A DNA stretch of 64,000 nucleotides from Methyloversatilis discipulorum (GTDB lineage Bacteria > Pseudomonadota > Gammaproteobacteria > Burkholderiales > Rhodocyclaceae), in NCBI RefSeq assembly GCF_018780585.1, contig NZ_JADMJL010000013.1:1-64000 (forward strand), written 5' to 3'. Positions 7,950-16,772 of this stretch are shown here, piece after piece; positions within the stretch are counted from its first letter, which is position 1; each line of letters begins with the position of its first letter. The notes beneath the pieces are model-generated. The model saw nothing but the letters and a program-made list of their open reading frames with translations, was not told the DNA's origin and made no database searches. Both the position numbers and the translations under genes were made by a program.

Positions 7950-8864
7950 TCACGCCGGAAGCTGCGCAAACTCGCGCGCCAGATGATCGACCAACCCGCG
8001 CACCGCCGGCAGCAGGCCGCGGCGCGACGGGAACACGACGTGGGCGATGCCGCAGCGCGGCGCCCAGTGCGGCAGCACGTCGATCAGACGGCCGCTGGCG
8101 AGGTCGTCGCGCACCATCATGGTCGGCAGCTGGGCGACACCGACGCCGTGCAGCGCCGCGCTGCGCAGGGCGGCCAGATCGTCGGTCACCAGTCGCGGCG
8201 CGTGGCGCACCTGCGCGCTGGCCCCGTCCGGGCCTTCCAGCATCCACGCGTGGTCGCGCTGCGCCGGCCCCCAGGCCACGCTGGGCAGCGTTGCGAGATC
8301 GGCCGGCACGCGCACCTCGCCCAGCGGCGCGATCAGGTCCGGGTGAGCGACCAGGCGTTGCAGGCTGTCGCCCAGTACCTTCATCACGAGGTCGGTGTCC
8401 TCCAGCGGCGGAAAGCGCACCCGGATCGCCAGGTCGAAACCTTCGCGGATCACATCCACGCGTCGGTTGGTGCTCTCCAGATGGATCTGCACACGCGGGC
8501 AGGCCGCCATGTAGCGGCTCAGCATGTCGGCCACCTGGTATTCGAGCAGCGCGGTCGGACAGGCCAGCCGTACGATGCCCTGCGGCTCGGCGCGCGTGCG
8601 CTCGACCGCCTCCTGCGCCGCCTCCGCCTCGACCAGCATGGCGACGCAATGACCGTAATAGGCCTGGCCGATCTCGGTCACCGCGAAGCGGCGCGTCGAG
8701 CGCTGGATCAGGCGCACCCCGAGACTGTCCTCCAGCAGCGCGATGCGCCGGCTGAGCTTGGACTTGTGCATGTCGAGCGCGCGCGCCGCCGGCGCGAAGC
8801 CGCCGTGCTCGACCACGCGGGCGAAGTAGTAGAGGTCGTTCAGGTCCTGCATCTCAGTTGCCAC
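7950..8864 (-). CDS. LysR-family transcriptional regulator
   Basis: 304 aa. N-terminal winged helix-turn-helix (DLYYFARVVEHGGFAPAARALDM..SKLSRRIALLE) and the LysR substrate-binding domain from about residue 90. The frame can start at a GTG (8864), which has GGAGG a few bases upstream, or at the ATG at 8852, which matches the usual MQDLNDLYYF start. It is divergent from a pirin/isochorismatase pair across a 135-bp gap, the standard arrangement for a regulator controlling the neighbouring operon. The effector is unknown. Confidence 0.9.
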   Translation of the reverse strand: MATEMQDLNDLYYFARVVEHGGFAPAARALDMHKSKLSRRIALLEDSLGVRLIQRSTRRFAVTEIGQAYYGHCVAMLVEAEAAQEAVERTRAEPQGIVRLACPTALLEYQVADMLSRYMAACPRVQIHLESTNRRVDVIREGFDLAIRVRFPPLEDTDLVMKVLGDSLQRLVAHPDLIAPLGEVRVPADLATLPSVAWGPAQRDHAWMLEGPDGASAQVRHAPRLVTDDLAALRSAALHGVGVAQLPTMMVRDDLASGRLIDVLPHWAPRCGIAHVVFPSRRGLLPAVRGLVDHLAREFAQLPA

Positions 8865-8999
8865 ACCGCCTCCATCGTTCCATCAATAGAACACTGAATA
8901 GCGATTTTGCCGTCTAGTGCGTCGATTGTCCCGAATCTAGTATTCACCTCAACGCAGCACGGTTCAGACGGAACGGTGCGAACGAACAGGAGAAACACC
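8865..8999. promoter_or_regulatory. Divergent LysR/pirin control region
   Basis: This 135-bp gap is visibly more AT-rich than its surroundings and must hold both promoters. An interrupted dyad GAAT-CTAGT-ATTC lies at 8933-8945, about 55 bp before the pirin start, and is a candidate LysR site (general form T-N11-A). A clear AGGAG ribosome site precedes the pirin ATG at 9000. Confidence 0.35.
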
Positions 9000-9866
9000 A
9001 TGAAGAAGATTGCAGGTCTGTACAGCGCACCGCGCCAGCACTGGGTCGGCGACGGTTTTCCGGTGCGTTCGCTGTTTTCCTACGATTCGATGGGCCGCCA
9101 CGTGAGCCCCTTCCTGCTGCTGGACTATGCCGGCCCGGCGAACTTCGAGCCGTCGGACACGCCGCGCGGTGTCGGCCGCCACCCGCACCGCGGGTTCGAG
9201 ACGGTCACCATCGTCTATGAGGGCGAAGTCGCCCACCAGGACTCGACCGGCGCCGGCGGCGTGATCGGCCCGGGCGACGTGCAGTGGATGACCGCCGGTG
9301 CCGGCATCATCCACGAGGAATTCCATTCGCCGGACTTCACCCGCCGCGGCGGCCCGCTGGAAATGGTGCAGCTGTGGGTGAACCTGCCGGCGCGCGACAA
9401 GCGCGCCGCGCCCGGCTACCAGCACCTGGCGAAGAAGGACATTCCGGTGGTCGAACTGCCGAACGGCGCCGGACATCTGCGCGTCATCGCCGGTGAGTAC
9501 GCTGGGCACAGCGGCCCGGCCCGCACCTTCACGCCCATCAATGTGTGGGACTTGAAGCTGAAAGCCGGCGCCGACCTCGAACTGACGGTGCCGGAAGGTC
9601 ACACGCTGGCGCTGGTGGTGCTGCGAGGCCTGATCCGTGCCAACGGCAGCCAGCCGGTGCGCGAGGCGCAGATGGCGCTGTACCACCGCGAGGGCAGCCG
9701 TTTCTCGATCGCCGCCGAAACCGACGCCACCGTGCTGCTGCTGGCCGGCGAACCGATAGACGAACCGATCGCCGGCTACGGGCCCTTCGTGATGAACACG
9801 AAGGACGAGATCCGCGAGGCGATCGACGATTTCAACAGCGGGCGTTTCGAGACCGCGACCGCCTGA
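9000..9866 (+). CDS. Pirin family protein (cupin fold)
   Basis: 288 aa from the ATG at 9000, chosen for its AACAGGAG ribosome site; an upstream TTG extension is unlikely. The pirin N-terminal cupin is evident: PHRGFETVTIVYEGEVAHQDS supplies the histidine metal ligands, followed by GDVQWMTAGAGIIHEEF. A C-terminal cupin-like domain lies at about 165-285. Bacterial pirins bind iron or act as quercetinase-like dioxygenases or regulators of central metabolism. It is probably cotranscribed with the isochorismatase-like gene 110 bp downstream under the divergent LysR protein. Confidence 0.92.
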   Translation: MKKIAGLYSAPRQHWVGDGFPVRSLFSYDSMGRHVSPFLLLDYAGPANFEPSDTPRGVGRHPHRGFETVTIVYEGEVAHQDSTGAGGVIGPGDVQWMTAGAGIIHEEFHSPDFTRRGGPLEMVQLWVNLPARDKRAAPGYQHLAKKDIPVVELPNGAGHLRVIAGEYAGHSGPARTFTPINVWDLKLKAGADLELTVPEGHTLALVVLRGLIRANGSQPVREAQMALYHREGSRFSIAAETDATVLLLAGEPIDEPIAGYGPFVMNTKDEIREAIDDFNSGRFETATA

Positions 9867-9976
9867 ACCGCCTCACCCCCTGCGCGCACCGGGGCGCGCA
9901 GGGATCACTCCGCCGGGAGCCACAAAGGCCAAAGCCACCCACCCGGCACCCAACCTCAACTGCAAGGAGAATTGCC

Positions 9977-10600
9977 ATGACCACGAAGACCTACAAGAAG
10001 CTGAACAAGGACGACGCCGTGATGCTGCTGGTGGACCACCAGGCGGGCCTGCTGTCGCTGGTGCGCGACATCGATCCGGACAAGTTCCGCAACAACGTGC
10101 TGGCCACCGCCGATCTGGCCAAGTACTTCAAGCTGCCCACCATCCTGACCACCAGCTTCGAACAGGGCCCGAACGGCCCGCTGATGCCGGAACTGAAGGA
10201 GATGTTCCCGGACGCGCCCTACGTCGCCCGCCCCGGCCAGATCAACGCCTGGGACAACGAGGACTTCGTCAAGGCAATCAAGGCCACCGGCCGCAAGCAG
10301 CTCATCATCGCCGGCGTGGTGACCGAAGTGTGCGTCGCCTTCCCGGCCCTGTCGGCGATCGAGGAAGGGTTCGACGTGTTCGTCGTGACCGACGCCTCCG
10401 GCACCTTCAACGACATCGCCCGCCATTCGGCCTGGGACCGCATGTCGCAGGCCGGTGCACAGCTGATCAACTGGTTCGGCGTGGCGTGCGAACTGCATCG
10501 CGACTGGCGCAACGACGTCGAAGGCCTGGCGACGCTGCTGTCCAACCACATCCCGGACTACCGCAACCTGATCACCAGCTACAACGCGCTGAAGGGCTGA
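9977..10600 (+). CDS. YcaC-like isochorismatase-family cysteine hydrolase
   Basis: 207 aa from the ATG at 9977 with an AAGGAGA site. It has the cysteine-hydrolase triad pattern: Asp in MLLVDHQAG (about residue 20), a mid-protein Lys, and the nucleophile Cys in IAGVVTEVCVAF. Length and sequence style match YcaC, an octameric hydrolase of unknown substrate, rather than true isochorismatase. Pairing with pirin and a divergent LysR regulator is common in proteobacteria and suggests detoxification or catabolism of a small aromatic or amide compound, which is inference. Confidence 0.9.
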   Translation: MTTKTYKKLNKDDAVMLLVDHQAGLLSLVRDIDPDKFRNNVLATADLAKYFKLPTILTTSFEQGPNGPLMPELKEMFPDAPYVARPGQINAWDNEDFVKAIKATGRKQLIIAGVVTEVCVAFPALSAIEEGFDVFVVTDASGTFNDIARHSAWDRMSQAGAQLINWFGVACELHRDWRNDVEGLATLLSNHIPDYRNLITSYNALKG

Positions 10601-10701
10601 AGCCCGGAGGCATGAGGGCGGGTCATCCGGACGGATGACCTGCCAGCGTCATGTCCGGCGATATCATAGGCACGCTCTGAACCGCTCGATGCCCGCCGCC
10701 T

Positions 10702-11220
10702 ATGTTCATCGCCCATGCCCCATCGGGCTATCTTCTCGCCACGCAGTTCGTCGATCGTGCGCGAACGCTGCCCGTCCGCGCGAGCGTCGCCGTGGCGGCC
10801 GGGGTGATCGGCGCTCTCGCGCCGGACTTCGACATGCTGTGGTTCTACCTGGTCGACGCCCGGCAAACCCACCATCACAAGTACATCAGTCACTGGCCTG
10901 TCTTGTGGCTGTCGCTGCTTCTGCTTGCACTGCTGTGGCGGCACACGAGGCCCTTGAGTGCGGGCGCCGCCGTGCTCGGCATCTTCTCGGCGGGAGGGTT
11001 GCTGCATATGGTGCTGGACAGTGTCGTCGGCGACATCTGGTGGTTCGCACCCTTCATTGACCGCCCGTTCGCGCTGTTCACCGTGCCTGCGCTGCACACG
11101 CCCTGGTGGCTCAACTTCCTGCTGCACTGGTCGTTCGCGCTCGAACTGGCGATCTGCGTCGGTGCAGTGATTACCTTTCGCCACCGCCGCCAGCGCAGCG
11201 GTGTCCCGGCCAAGGTCTGA
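10702..11220 (+). CDS. Inner-membrane metal-dependent hydrolase-like protein (DUF457/YdjM type)
   Basis: 172 aa with four predicted membrane helices. Conserved polar residues expected for this family sit at helix ends: HAPSGYL near the start, APDFDML, the histidine cluster THHHKYISH and LLHMVLDS. The family is annotated as membrane-bound metal-dependent hydrolase, some members being under LexA control, but substrates are unknown. No LexA box was recognised upstream. The gene stands alone between the isochorismatase-like gene and a convergent PRC-barrel gene. Confidence 0.8.
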   Translation: MFIAHAPSGYLLATQFVDRARTLPVRASVAVAAGVIGALAPDFDMLWFYLVDARQTHHHKYISHWPVLWLSLLLLALLWRHTRPLSAGAAVLGIFSAGGLLHMVLDSVVGDIWWFAPFIDRPFALFTVPALHTPWWLNFLLHWSFALELAICVGAVITFRHRRQRSGVPAKV

Positions 11221-11305
11221 ACCGGTGCGCGAGACGCACCGCCGGACGGAGGTCCCGCCGGCACTTGCGTGAATCACGCTGCAGGTGCCGGCAGGGTCCG
11301 CACGA

Positions 11306-11758
11306 TCAGACGATGGACGACGTGTCCGCCTGACCGTAAGGCCGGGTGCCGTAGTAGGCGTGAATGCCCTTCTCCCAGGCGACGTCGGCCATATCGGGCC
11401 AGTGGTTCTTGTCGAAGCCCGGTGCGCTTTCGAGGCGCTCCTTGTTCACGTCGAGCACGAAACGCTTGTTCTCGGTGTCCAGCTTCAGCGCGTCCCACGG
11501 GACAGCGAACAGCTTCTCGCCCATGCCCAGAAAGCCGCCGAAGGACATCACCGCGTAGCTCACGTGGCCGGTGCGCATGTCCAGCATGATTTCCTTGATG
11601 TCTCCGAGTTCTTCCGACTGCTTGTTGTAGACCTCGTTGCCGATGAGGGTGTCAGCCCCCATCAGATGGGGCCCGGGGCCGGTGTGCGCATCCGGTCCTG
11701 CTCCGTTGTTTCCTGCCGGCTTGTATATGCCGTAGGCGTCGCGATCTTCATAGTTCAT
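11306..11758 (-). CDS. PRC-barrel domain protein
   Basis: 150 aa from the ATG at 11758. The CAGGAG ribosome site is correctly spaced for this codon, whereas the ATG at 11764 directly abuts it. The PRC-barrel core is ADTLIGNEVYNKQSEELGDIKEIMLDMRTGHVSYAVMSFGGF followed by KLFAVPWDAL. PRC-barrels are small beta-barrels found in photosynthetic reaction-centre H subunits and in RimM, and as stand-alone stress-related proteins in proteobacteria. The protein is soluble with a Gly/Pro-rich N-terminus. Function unknown, possibly a general-stress protein. Confidence 0.88.
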   Translation of the reverse strand: MNYEDRDAYGIYKPAGNNGAGPDAHTGPGPHLMGADTLIGNEVYNKQSEELGDIKEIMLDMRTGHVSYAVMSFGGFLGMGEKLFAVPWDALKLDTENKRFVLDVNKERLESAPGFDKNHWPDMADVAWEKGIHAYYGTRPYGQADTSSIV

Positions 11759-11880
11759 GGTCATCTCCTGTCGAAGGTGTGCAGTCGTCGCAGCGGAACC
11801 CGCCGCGTACCTGCTTCCTCCTGCAGCAGACTAGGCGCCCGCGACAACGCGGTCTGTTCGGCAGCCCACGCAGCCACCGC

Positions 11881-12888
11881 TCAGGCCCGGAACTGCGCCG
11901 CCGCGAATGCCCAGACCATGCGTGAGGCATCGGGCCCGCGCGGGTCGCTGCTGGGCAGTTGTGCGGCACCGCCGCTCCATGCGTGCGCCAGTCCGTGGAT
12001 CTGGACCAGCCTGGACACGAGGACGCTGCCACGGCGGAAGTCGGTCACCGTCATCGCGTACCGCTGACCGCGCTGCACGCTGCGCGACGGCCGGGCGCGG
12101 GCGCCCAGGCCCTCGGCCCACTGCTGCGCGGCGGCGTGGGCGTTCTGCAGCGCCACCACCCTGTCGGCGTCGCCGTGAATGACCAGCAACGGCGGCCAGC
12201 CGCTTTCCTTCTCCAGCGGCGTCGCCTCCAGTGGCTTCGTGGCGCGATGGCCGTGCATCGCGCCGAGCGCTGACAGGCTTGAATGGGCGGTGCCCGGCGG
12301 CACGCCGGAGTGCATCACCACGGCACGGAACCGTGCGGGGTGACGGGTCGCCAGCAGGGCCGCCATGCTGGCGCCGGCTGACAGTCCGGCGATGGCCACC
12401 CGCCCGGAGTCGGCCGGGTGCAGCAGGCACACCTGGTCGATCATCTTCATGATCAGCGCCGCTTCGCCACTGGCGCGGCCGGCGGTGGCGTCGAACCAGT
12501 TCCAGCACCCCTGCGCGTTGGCCAACCTGTCCTGCTCCGGGTAGAGCACGAGGAAGCGCTCGCGCATCGCCACCCGGTTCATGCGCGTGCTGCGGGCGAA
12601 GGCGTTCGCATCCTGGCCACAGCCGTGCAGCATCACCATCAGCGGCAGGCGCTCGCCGATCGCGACACCGGGCGGTCGATAGAGCCTGAAGCGGCGCGCA
12701 CCGGCGACACCGGTGGCAATGCCGAGCACCCACGCCCCGTCGCCCGGCGGTGGTGTGCGCCGGCTGACCACCGGCTTCATCGCCCGCCCCACTGCGCGCG
12801 CGCCGGTCTTCATTGCGCTGCGGGTGATGGCAACCAGGCTGCGTTCGAGACTTCGGGCCCAGACCGACTTGCGTGTGCGTTTTTTCAT
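11881..12888 (-). CDS. Extracellular PHB-depolymerase-family esterase (LpqC-like alpha/beta hydrolase)
   Basis: 335 aa. The alpha/beta-hydrolase signature GLSAGAS holds the nucleophile Ser near residue 169; LVIHGDADRVV supplies the Asp and GLAHAWSGG the His, the order and spacing seen in LpqC/PHB-depolymerase family esterases. The oxyanion region MVMLHGCGQDANAFA is typical. There is a basic N-terminus but no clear signal peptide, so secretion is uncertain. It may cleave polyhydroxyalkanoate oligomers, feruloyl-type esters or other short esters. It is monocistronic. Confidence 0.88.
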   Translation of the reverse strand: MKKRTRKSVWARSLERSLVAITRSAMKTGARAVGRAMKPVVSRRTPPPGDGAWVLGIATGVAGARRFRLYRPPGVAIGERLPLMVMLHGCGQDANAFARSTRMNRVAMRERFLVLYPEQDRLANAQGCWNWFDATAGRASGEAALIMKMIDQVCLLHPADSGRVAIAGLSAGASMAALLATRHPARFRAVVMHSGVPPGTAHSSLSALGAMHGHRATKPLEATPLEKESGWPPLLVIHGDADRVVALQNAHAAAQQWAEGLGARARPSRSVQRGQRYAMTVTDFRRGSVLVSRLVQIHGLAHAWSGGAAQLPSSDPRGPDASRMVWAFAAAQFRA

Positions 12889-12963
12889 CGGTCCATTATG
12901 CGGTGCCTTGTGCGACAGCCCTGCGCATGCCGACGGATCACCGTGTCATCGGCGCGTCGCCGG

Positions 12964-13752
12964 TCAGAAGGCCGTGCGCACCAGCCCGCCCTCGGCACGG
13001 ATCGCCGCGCCATTGATCACCGCGGCGCGGGCGCTGGCGATGAAGGCGACGACGGCGCCGATTTCCGCCGGGTCGATCAGCCGCGCGATCAGCGACGACG
13101 GCCGGTTTTCGGCCATGAAGCGGCGCTGCGCCTCGGCCGGTGCCAGATCGGGAAACAGGTCCTGGATGAATTTCTCGACGCTTTCGGTGCGCGTGGGGCC
13201 AGGCAACACCGCGTTCACCGTCACCCGCGTGCCCTGCGTCAGTTCCGCCAGCGAGCGCGACAGGCCCAGCTGCATGGTCTTGGTCGCGCTGTAGTGCGCC
13301 ATTTCCGGCGCCGGGCTGATGCCGGATTCGCTGGATATGAACACCACGCGCCCGTCGCCGCGGGCCAGCATGCCGGCGAGGTAGTGCCGGGCCAGCCGCA
13401 CACCGCTCAGGATGTTCACCTCGAACAGACGCTGCCAGTCGGCGTCGCTCTCGTCGAAGAAGCCGACCGCCTCGTAGATGCCGAGGTTATTCACCAGAAT
13501 GTCGACCTCCGGCAGCGCGGCCAGCGTGGCGGCACACCCGTCCGCCGTGCCGTTGTCGGCCACCAGCGGCAGCAGGTCGGCCTGCGGATGGCTGGCGCGG
13601 ATGCTGGCGACGCCGGCCTCCACGCTGGCCGCGCTGCGCCCGTTGATTACCACCTGCGCACCTTCGGCCGCCAGCGCGCGGGCGATTTCCAGCCCGATGC
13701 CATTCGACGACGCGGTGACCAGGGCGCGCCTGCCCTTCAGTTCGAGATCCAT
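12964..13752 (-). CDS. SDR family NAD(P)-dependent oxidoreductase
   Basis: 262 aa from the ATG at 13752, chosen because AAGGAG lies just upstream; the longer frame to 13848 runs into the divergent promoter region. The Rossmann glycine motif appears as TASSNGIG, a variant of TGxxxGIG; NNLGIY replaces NNAG; the catalytic Ser is in VFISSESG and YSATK is the YxxxK pair. Such SDRs reduce or oxidise small carbonyl compounds or acyl groups. It is divergent from a LysR gene that probably controls it. Confidence 0.9.
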   Translation of the reverse strand: MDLELKGRRALVTASSNGIGLEIARALAAEGAQVVINGRSAASVEAGVASIRASHPQADLLPLVADNGTADGCAATLAALPEVDILVNNLGIYEAVGFFDESDADWQRLFEVNILSGVRLARHYLAGMLARGDGRVVFISSESGISPAPEMAHYSATKTMQLGLSRSLAELTQGTRVTVNAVLPGPTRTESVEKFIQDLFPDLAPAEAQRRFMAENRPSSLIARLIDPAEIGAVVAFIASARAAVINGAAIRAEGGLVRTAF

Positions 13753-13868
13753 GTGCAGCTCCTTGCAGTTGATGTGCCTGCAAGTGTGCCGCCGGCTTAT
13801 CATTTCATTAACCGTCGAAAATACAATTGATTGTTGACTGTGCGTCAAATATCAACCGGACCACGCCC

Positions 13869-14768
13869 ATGACGACGCGCACCGAAGACCTGCTGGCCTA
13901 TCTGGCGGTGGTCGATGGCGGCTCGCTGACCGCGGCCGCCGAACAGCTCGGGCAGACGGTGTCCGGCGTCAGCCGTGCGCTGGCACGGCTGGAACGCGGG
14001 CTGGACAGCACGCTGCTCGTGCGCACGACGCGGCGCATCGACCTGACCGAAGAGGGCCGGCTGTTCGCCGACCATGCGCGGCGCATCGTCGCCGCGCTGG
14101 CTGAGGCGGAGGAATGCATGGCCATCCGCCGTCAGCGCCCGGCCGGGCGGCTGCGCGTGGACGCCGCCTCGCCCTTCGTATTGCATGTGCTGGTGCCGCG
14201 CGTCGGCGCGTTTCGCGCGCGCTACCCGGACATCGAACTGGAGCTGCACAGCAACGACCGCATCACCGACCTGATCGAACAGCGCACCGACGTCGCGCTG
14301 CGCATCGGCACGCTTCCGGATTCGACGCTGCACGCGCGCCTGCTCGGCCGCTCGATGCTGCGCATGCTGGCATCGCCGGCCTATCTGGCCGTACACGGCG
14401 AACCGGCTGACGCGGCGGCACTCGCCGCGCACCGGCTGATCGGCTTCACCGCGCCGGCCCATCTGAACACCTGGCCGCTGCGCACGGCGGACGGCGAAGG
14501 CTGCGCGATCCGCCCGTCGCTGTCCGCGTCCAGCGGCGAAACGGTGCGCCAGCTCGCGCTCGCCGGCGAAGGCATCGCCTGCCTGTCGGACTTCATGACC
14601 GAGGACGACCGGCGCAGCGGCCGGCTGGTCGAGCTGCTCGCACCGCTGCGCGTGGCGAGCTTCCAGCCGGTGCATGCCGTGTATTACCGCAACACCACGC
14701 TGGCCGCACGCATCGCCTGCTTCATCGACTTCCTCGCCGAAAGCTGGCCGGCGCCTGGCGGGGATTGA
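13869..14768 (+). CDS. LysR-family transcriptional regulator
   Basis: 299 aa from the ATG at 13869. The helix-turn-helix reads LAYLAVVDGGSLTAAAEQLGQTVSGVSRALARLE, and the effector-binding domain follows from about residue 88. It sits divergent from the SDR gene across a 116-bp AT-rich gap (about 13790-13860), which contains the only poly-A/T-rich segment nearby and is the likely shared operator. Regulation of the SDR gene is inferred from arrangement only. Confidence 0.92.
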   Translation: MTTRTEDLLAYLAVVDGGSLTAAAEQLGQTVSGVSRALARLERGLDSTLLVRTTRRIDLTEEGRLFADHARRIVAALAEAEECMAIRRQRPAGRLRVDAASPFVLHVLVPRVGAFRARYPDIELELHSNDRITDLIEQRTDVALRIGTLPDSTLHARLLGRSMLRMLASPAYLAVHGEPADAAALAAHRLIGFTAPAHLNTWPLRTADGEGCAIRPSLSASSGETVRQLALAGEGIACLSDFMTEDDRRSGRLVELLAPLRVASFQPVHAVYYRNTTLAARIACFIDFLAESWPAPGGD

Positions 14769-14817
14769 AGGCGACGGTAGGGCGGGCGGACAATCTGCCC
14801 TATTTCGCTGAGCGCGC

Positions 14818-14844
14818 TGTCACAAGTGCAGGCGCTGGCGCGTC
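14818..14844 (+). promoter_or_regulatory. ECF41-type promoter upstream of the sigma factor gene
   Basis: TGTCACA at 14818-14824 is followed after exactly 16 bp by CGTCTT starting at 14841. This matches the published ECF41 promoter form (TGTCACA -35, CGTC -10) and is identical in element and spacing to the one before the downstream CMD gene. It lies 36 bp before the sigma start codon, implying autoregulation. Confidence 0.75.
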
Positions 14845-14880
14845 TTCGACGCGTATCCACTCCCGCTCTGGCGCCCGCAC

Positions 14881-15750
14881 ATGACCTTGACCACCCACAC
14901 CTTCGATCAGCACCGCCGGCGACTGACCGGCATCGCCTACCGCATGCTCGGCTCGCGCGCCGACGCCGACGACGTGCTGCAGGACGCCTGGCTGCGCTGG
15001 CACGAGTCCGCCCCGGCCGACCTGCGCTCCGCCGAAGCCTGGCTGGTCACCGCGGTGACCCGGCTCAGCATTGACCGGCTGCGCGCACGCAAGGCCGAAG
15101 CGCAGCACTACGTCGGCCCCTGGCTGCCGGAACCGCTGGCCGAGCACGACCTGATCACGCCGGAATCGCGGCTGGAGCGAGCCGACGACCTGTCGTTCGC
15201 CTTCATCGCGGTACTCGAACGCCTGAGCCCGGACGAGCGCGCCGCCTTCCTGCTGCGCGAAGTGTTCGACTACGACTACCCCGAGGTCGCACAGGCGCTG
15301 GACAAGAGCGAGGCGGCCTGCCGCCAGCTGGTGCATCGCGCGAAGACACGGGTGGGCGAACAGCAGCCGCGCTTCACCGTCGACCGCGAGGCCCATCTGC
15401 GCGTGCTGCGCCGTTTCATGGCCGCCGCGCAATCGGGCAAGCGCGACGACATCGAAAGCCTGCTGGCGGACGACGCGATCGCCGTGTCGGACGGCGGCGG
15501 CAAGACCTGGGCGACCCTCAAGCCGCTGCACGGCGCTTCGCGCATCGCCTGGCTTTACTACGCGGTCGCGCGCAATCCGAACATCAGTCTGGAATGGCGC
15601 GAGGGCCTGGTGAACGGCGAGCCGGCCATCCTGCGCTTCCGCAACGGCGTGCTGCACTCGACGCTGTCCATCGTGACCGACGGCGAACGCGTGCTCGCCC
15701 TGTACGGCGTACTCAATCCGGACAAGCTGGGCAGCTTCCGCATCGACTGA
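14881..15750 (+). CDS. ECF41-group RNA polymerase sigma factor with SnoaL-like C-terminal extension
   Basis: 289 aa. Sigma region 2 (HRRRLTGIAYRMLGSRADADDVLQDAWLRW) at about 8-40, region 4 (FDYDYPEVAQALDKSEAACRQLVHRAK) at about 130-157, and a C-terminal SnoaL/NTF2-like domain of about 110 residues. The three ECF41 hallmarks are all present: WLPEP near residue 81, DGGGK near 203 and NPDKL near 279. In this group the extension acts as a built-in anti-sigma element, replacing a separate anti-sigma factor, and none is encoded here. The next gene, a carboxymuconolactone-decarboxylase-like protein, is the classic ECF41 target. Confidence 0.95.
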   Translation: MTLTTHTFDQHRRRLTGIAYRMLGSRADADDVLQDAWLRWHESAPADLRSAEAWLVTAVTRLSIDRLRARKAEAQHYVGPWLPEPLAEHDLITPESRLERADDLSFAFIAVLERLSPDERAAFLLREVFDYDYPEVAQALDKSEAACRQLVHRAKTRVGEQQPRFTVDREAHLRVLRRFMAAAQSGKRDDIESLLADDAIAVSDGGGKTWATLKPLHGASRIAWLYYAVARNPNISLEWREGLVNGEPAILRFRNGVLHSTLSIVTDGERVLALYGVLNPDKLGSFRID

Positions 15751-15760
15751 TACAGGCGGC

Positions 15761-15787
15761 TGTCACACCGGGCGGCCGGTCGTCGTC
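15761..15787 (+). promoter_or_regulatory. ECF41-type promoter upstream of the CMD-family gene
   Basis: TGTCACA at 15761-15767, a 16-bp spacer, then CGTCTT from 15784. It lies only 10 bp after the sigma gene stop and about 50 bp before the CMD start. The same elements and spacing occur in front of the sigma gene itself, which strongly supports both. Confidence 0.8.
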
Positions 15788-15837
15788 TTGTCCATGAGCG
15801 CATCGATTCCGCTGCGCCCTCACATGGAGAAGCTCTC

Positions 15838-16290
15838 ATGCACGGCCTGCGTCTGCCCTACTTCCGCCTCGCGCCGGAAGCCTACAAAACCCTGTACGCC
15901 CTGTCCGACCAGATCGGCCGTGGCGCGCTCGACAAGAAGCTGGTCGAGCTGGTCTATCTGCGCGTGTCGCAGATGAATGGTTGCGCCTTCTGCCTCGACA
16001 TGCACGCCACCGCGCTGCGCGGGCTGGGCGAGGATGCCCAGCGCATGGACGTCGTCGCCGGCTGGCGCGAGTGCAGCTTCTTCAGCGACGCCGAGCGCGC
16101 CGCGCTGGACTGGGCGGAAACGCTGACCCGCATCGGTGACGGCGCACCGGAGGACGCGCAGTTCGACGCGCTGAAACAGCACTTCGCCGACGCGCAGATC
16201 GCCGAACTGACCTTCGCCGTCGCCACCATCAACGCCTGGAACCGCATCGCCGTATCGATGCAGCAACCGATCGAGCGGAGGGCGTCATGA
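15838..16290 (+). CDS. Carboxymuconolactone decarboxylase/AhpD-family protein
   Basis: 150 aa. The AhpD-type redox signature NGCAFCLDMH (CxxC followed by His) lies near residue 45, marking a peroxidase-like CMD protein rather than a true decarboxylase. A GGAG site precedes the ATG. It is the conserved partner of ECF41 sigma factors and has a perfect ECF41-type promoter. Its stop overlaps the start of the cupin gene (ATGA at 16287-16290). It probably acts in reactive-oxygen or organic-radical detoxification; the true substrate in ECF41 systems is unknown. Confidence 0.93.
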   Translation: MHGLRLPYFRLAPEAYKTLYALSDQIGRGALDKKLVELVYLRVSQMNGCAFCLDMHATALRGLGEDAQRMDVVAGWRECSFFSDAERAALDWAETLTRIGDGAPEDAQFDALKQHFADAQIAELTFAVATINAWNRIAVSMQQPIERRAS

Positions 16291-16697
16291 TGCGCCGCGC
16301 GTCGCTGTTCACCGCGCTGCTGTCGCTGGCGTTCATCGCGCCGCCTGCCCCCGCGCACGAAGCCGGTCACGGCGGCGGCGGCGTTGCGCAGCGCCTGAGC
16401 CAGCCGTTGCAGCCGGGTCTGGACGAAGGCGTGCTGCTGGTCGTCACGCTGGCCCCCGGCGAAGCCAGCCCGGCGCATCGCCATCAGGCGCATGTCTTCG
16501 TCTACATGCTGGAGGGCGAAGTGCTGATGCAGGTGGCGGGCGGACCCGAGCGCCGGCTCAAGCCGGGTGACGTGTTCGAGGAAAAGCCGGACGACATCCA
16601 CACGCAGGCGCGCAACCTGAGCAGCACGGCGCCCGCCCGTTTCGCCGTGTTCATGGTGAAGAAACAGGGCGTGCCGGTGGTGCTGCTGGCGAACTGA
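16287..16697 (+). CDS. Exported cupin-domain protein
   Basis: 136 aa with a signal peptide about 1-24 (cleavage near PAHEA). A single cupin: PGEASPAHRHQAHVFVYMLEGEVLMQ carries the metal-binding histidines, then GDVFEEKPDDIHTQARN. Translation is coupled to the CMD gene by an ATGA overlap, so it belongs to the ECF41-driven transcript. The periplasmic location suggests that the regulon handles an envelope-side compound. Enzyme or sensor role unknown. Confidence 0.9.
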   Translation: MMRRASLFTALLSLAFIAPPAPAHEAGHGGGGVAQRLSQPLQPGLDEGVLLVVTLAPGEASPAHRHQAHVFVYMLEGEVLMQVAGGPERRLKPGDVFEEKPDDIHTQARNLSSTAPARFAVFMVKKQGVPVVLLAN

Positions 16698-16706
16698 GCG
16701 ACCGCC

Positions 16707-16728
16707 GTTCCGCGGCGCGCCGCGGAAC
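16707..16728 (+). terminator. Perfect 22-bp palindrome after the ECF41 operon
   Basis: An uninterrupted inverted repeat made of GTTCCGCGGCG and its exact complement starts 10 bp after the cupin stop. As RNA it gives a GC-rich hairpin of 8-9 bp with a short loop. No T-tract follows, so it may be a Rho-assisted terminator or 3'-end stabiliser. Confidence 0.5.
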
Positions 16729-16772
16729 GCAGTCTGCTATCGTCCCGACGCTCCGACATCACGGCAAGTCTC

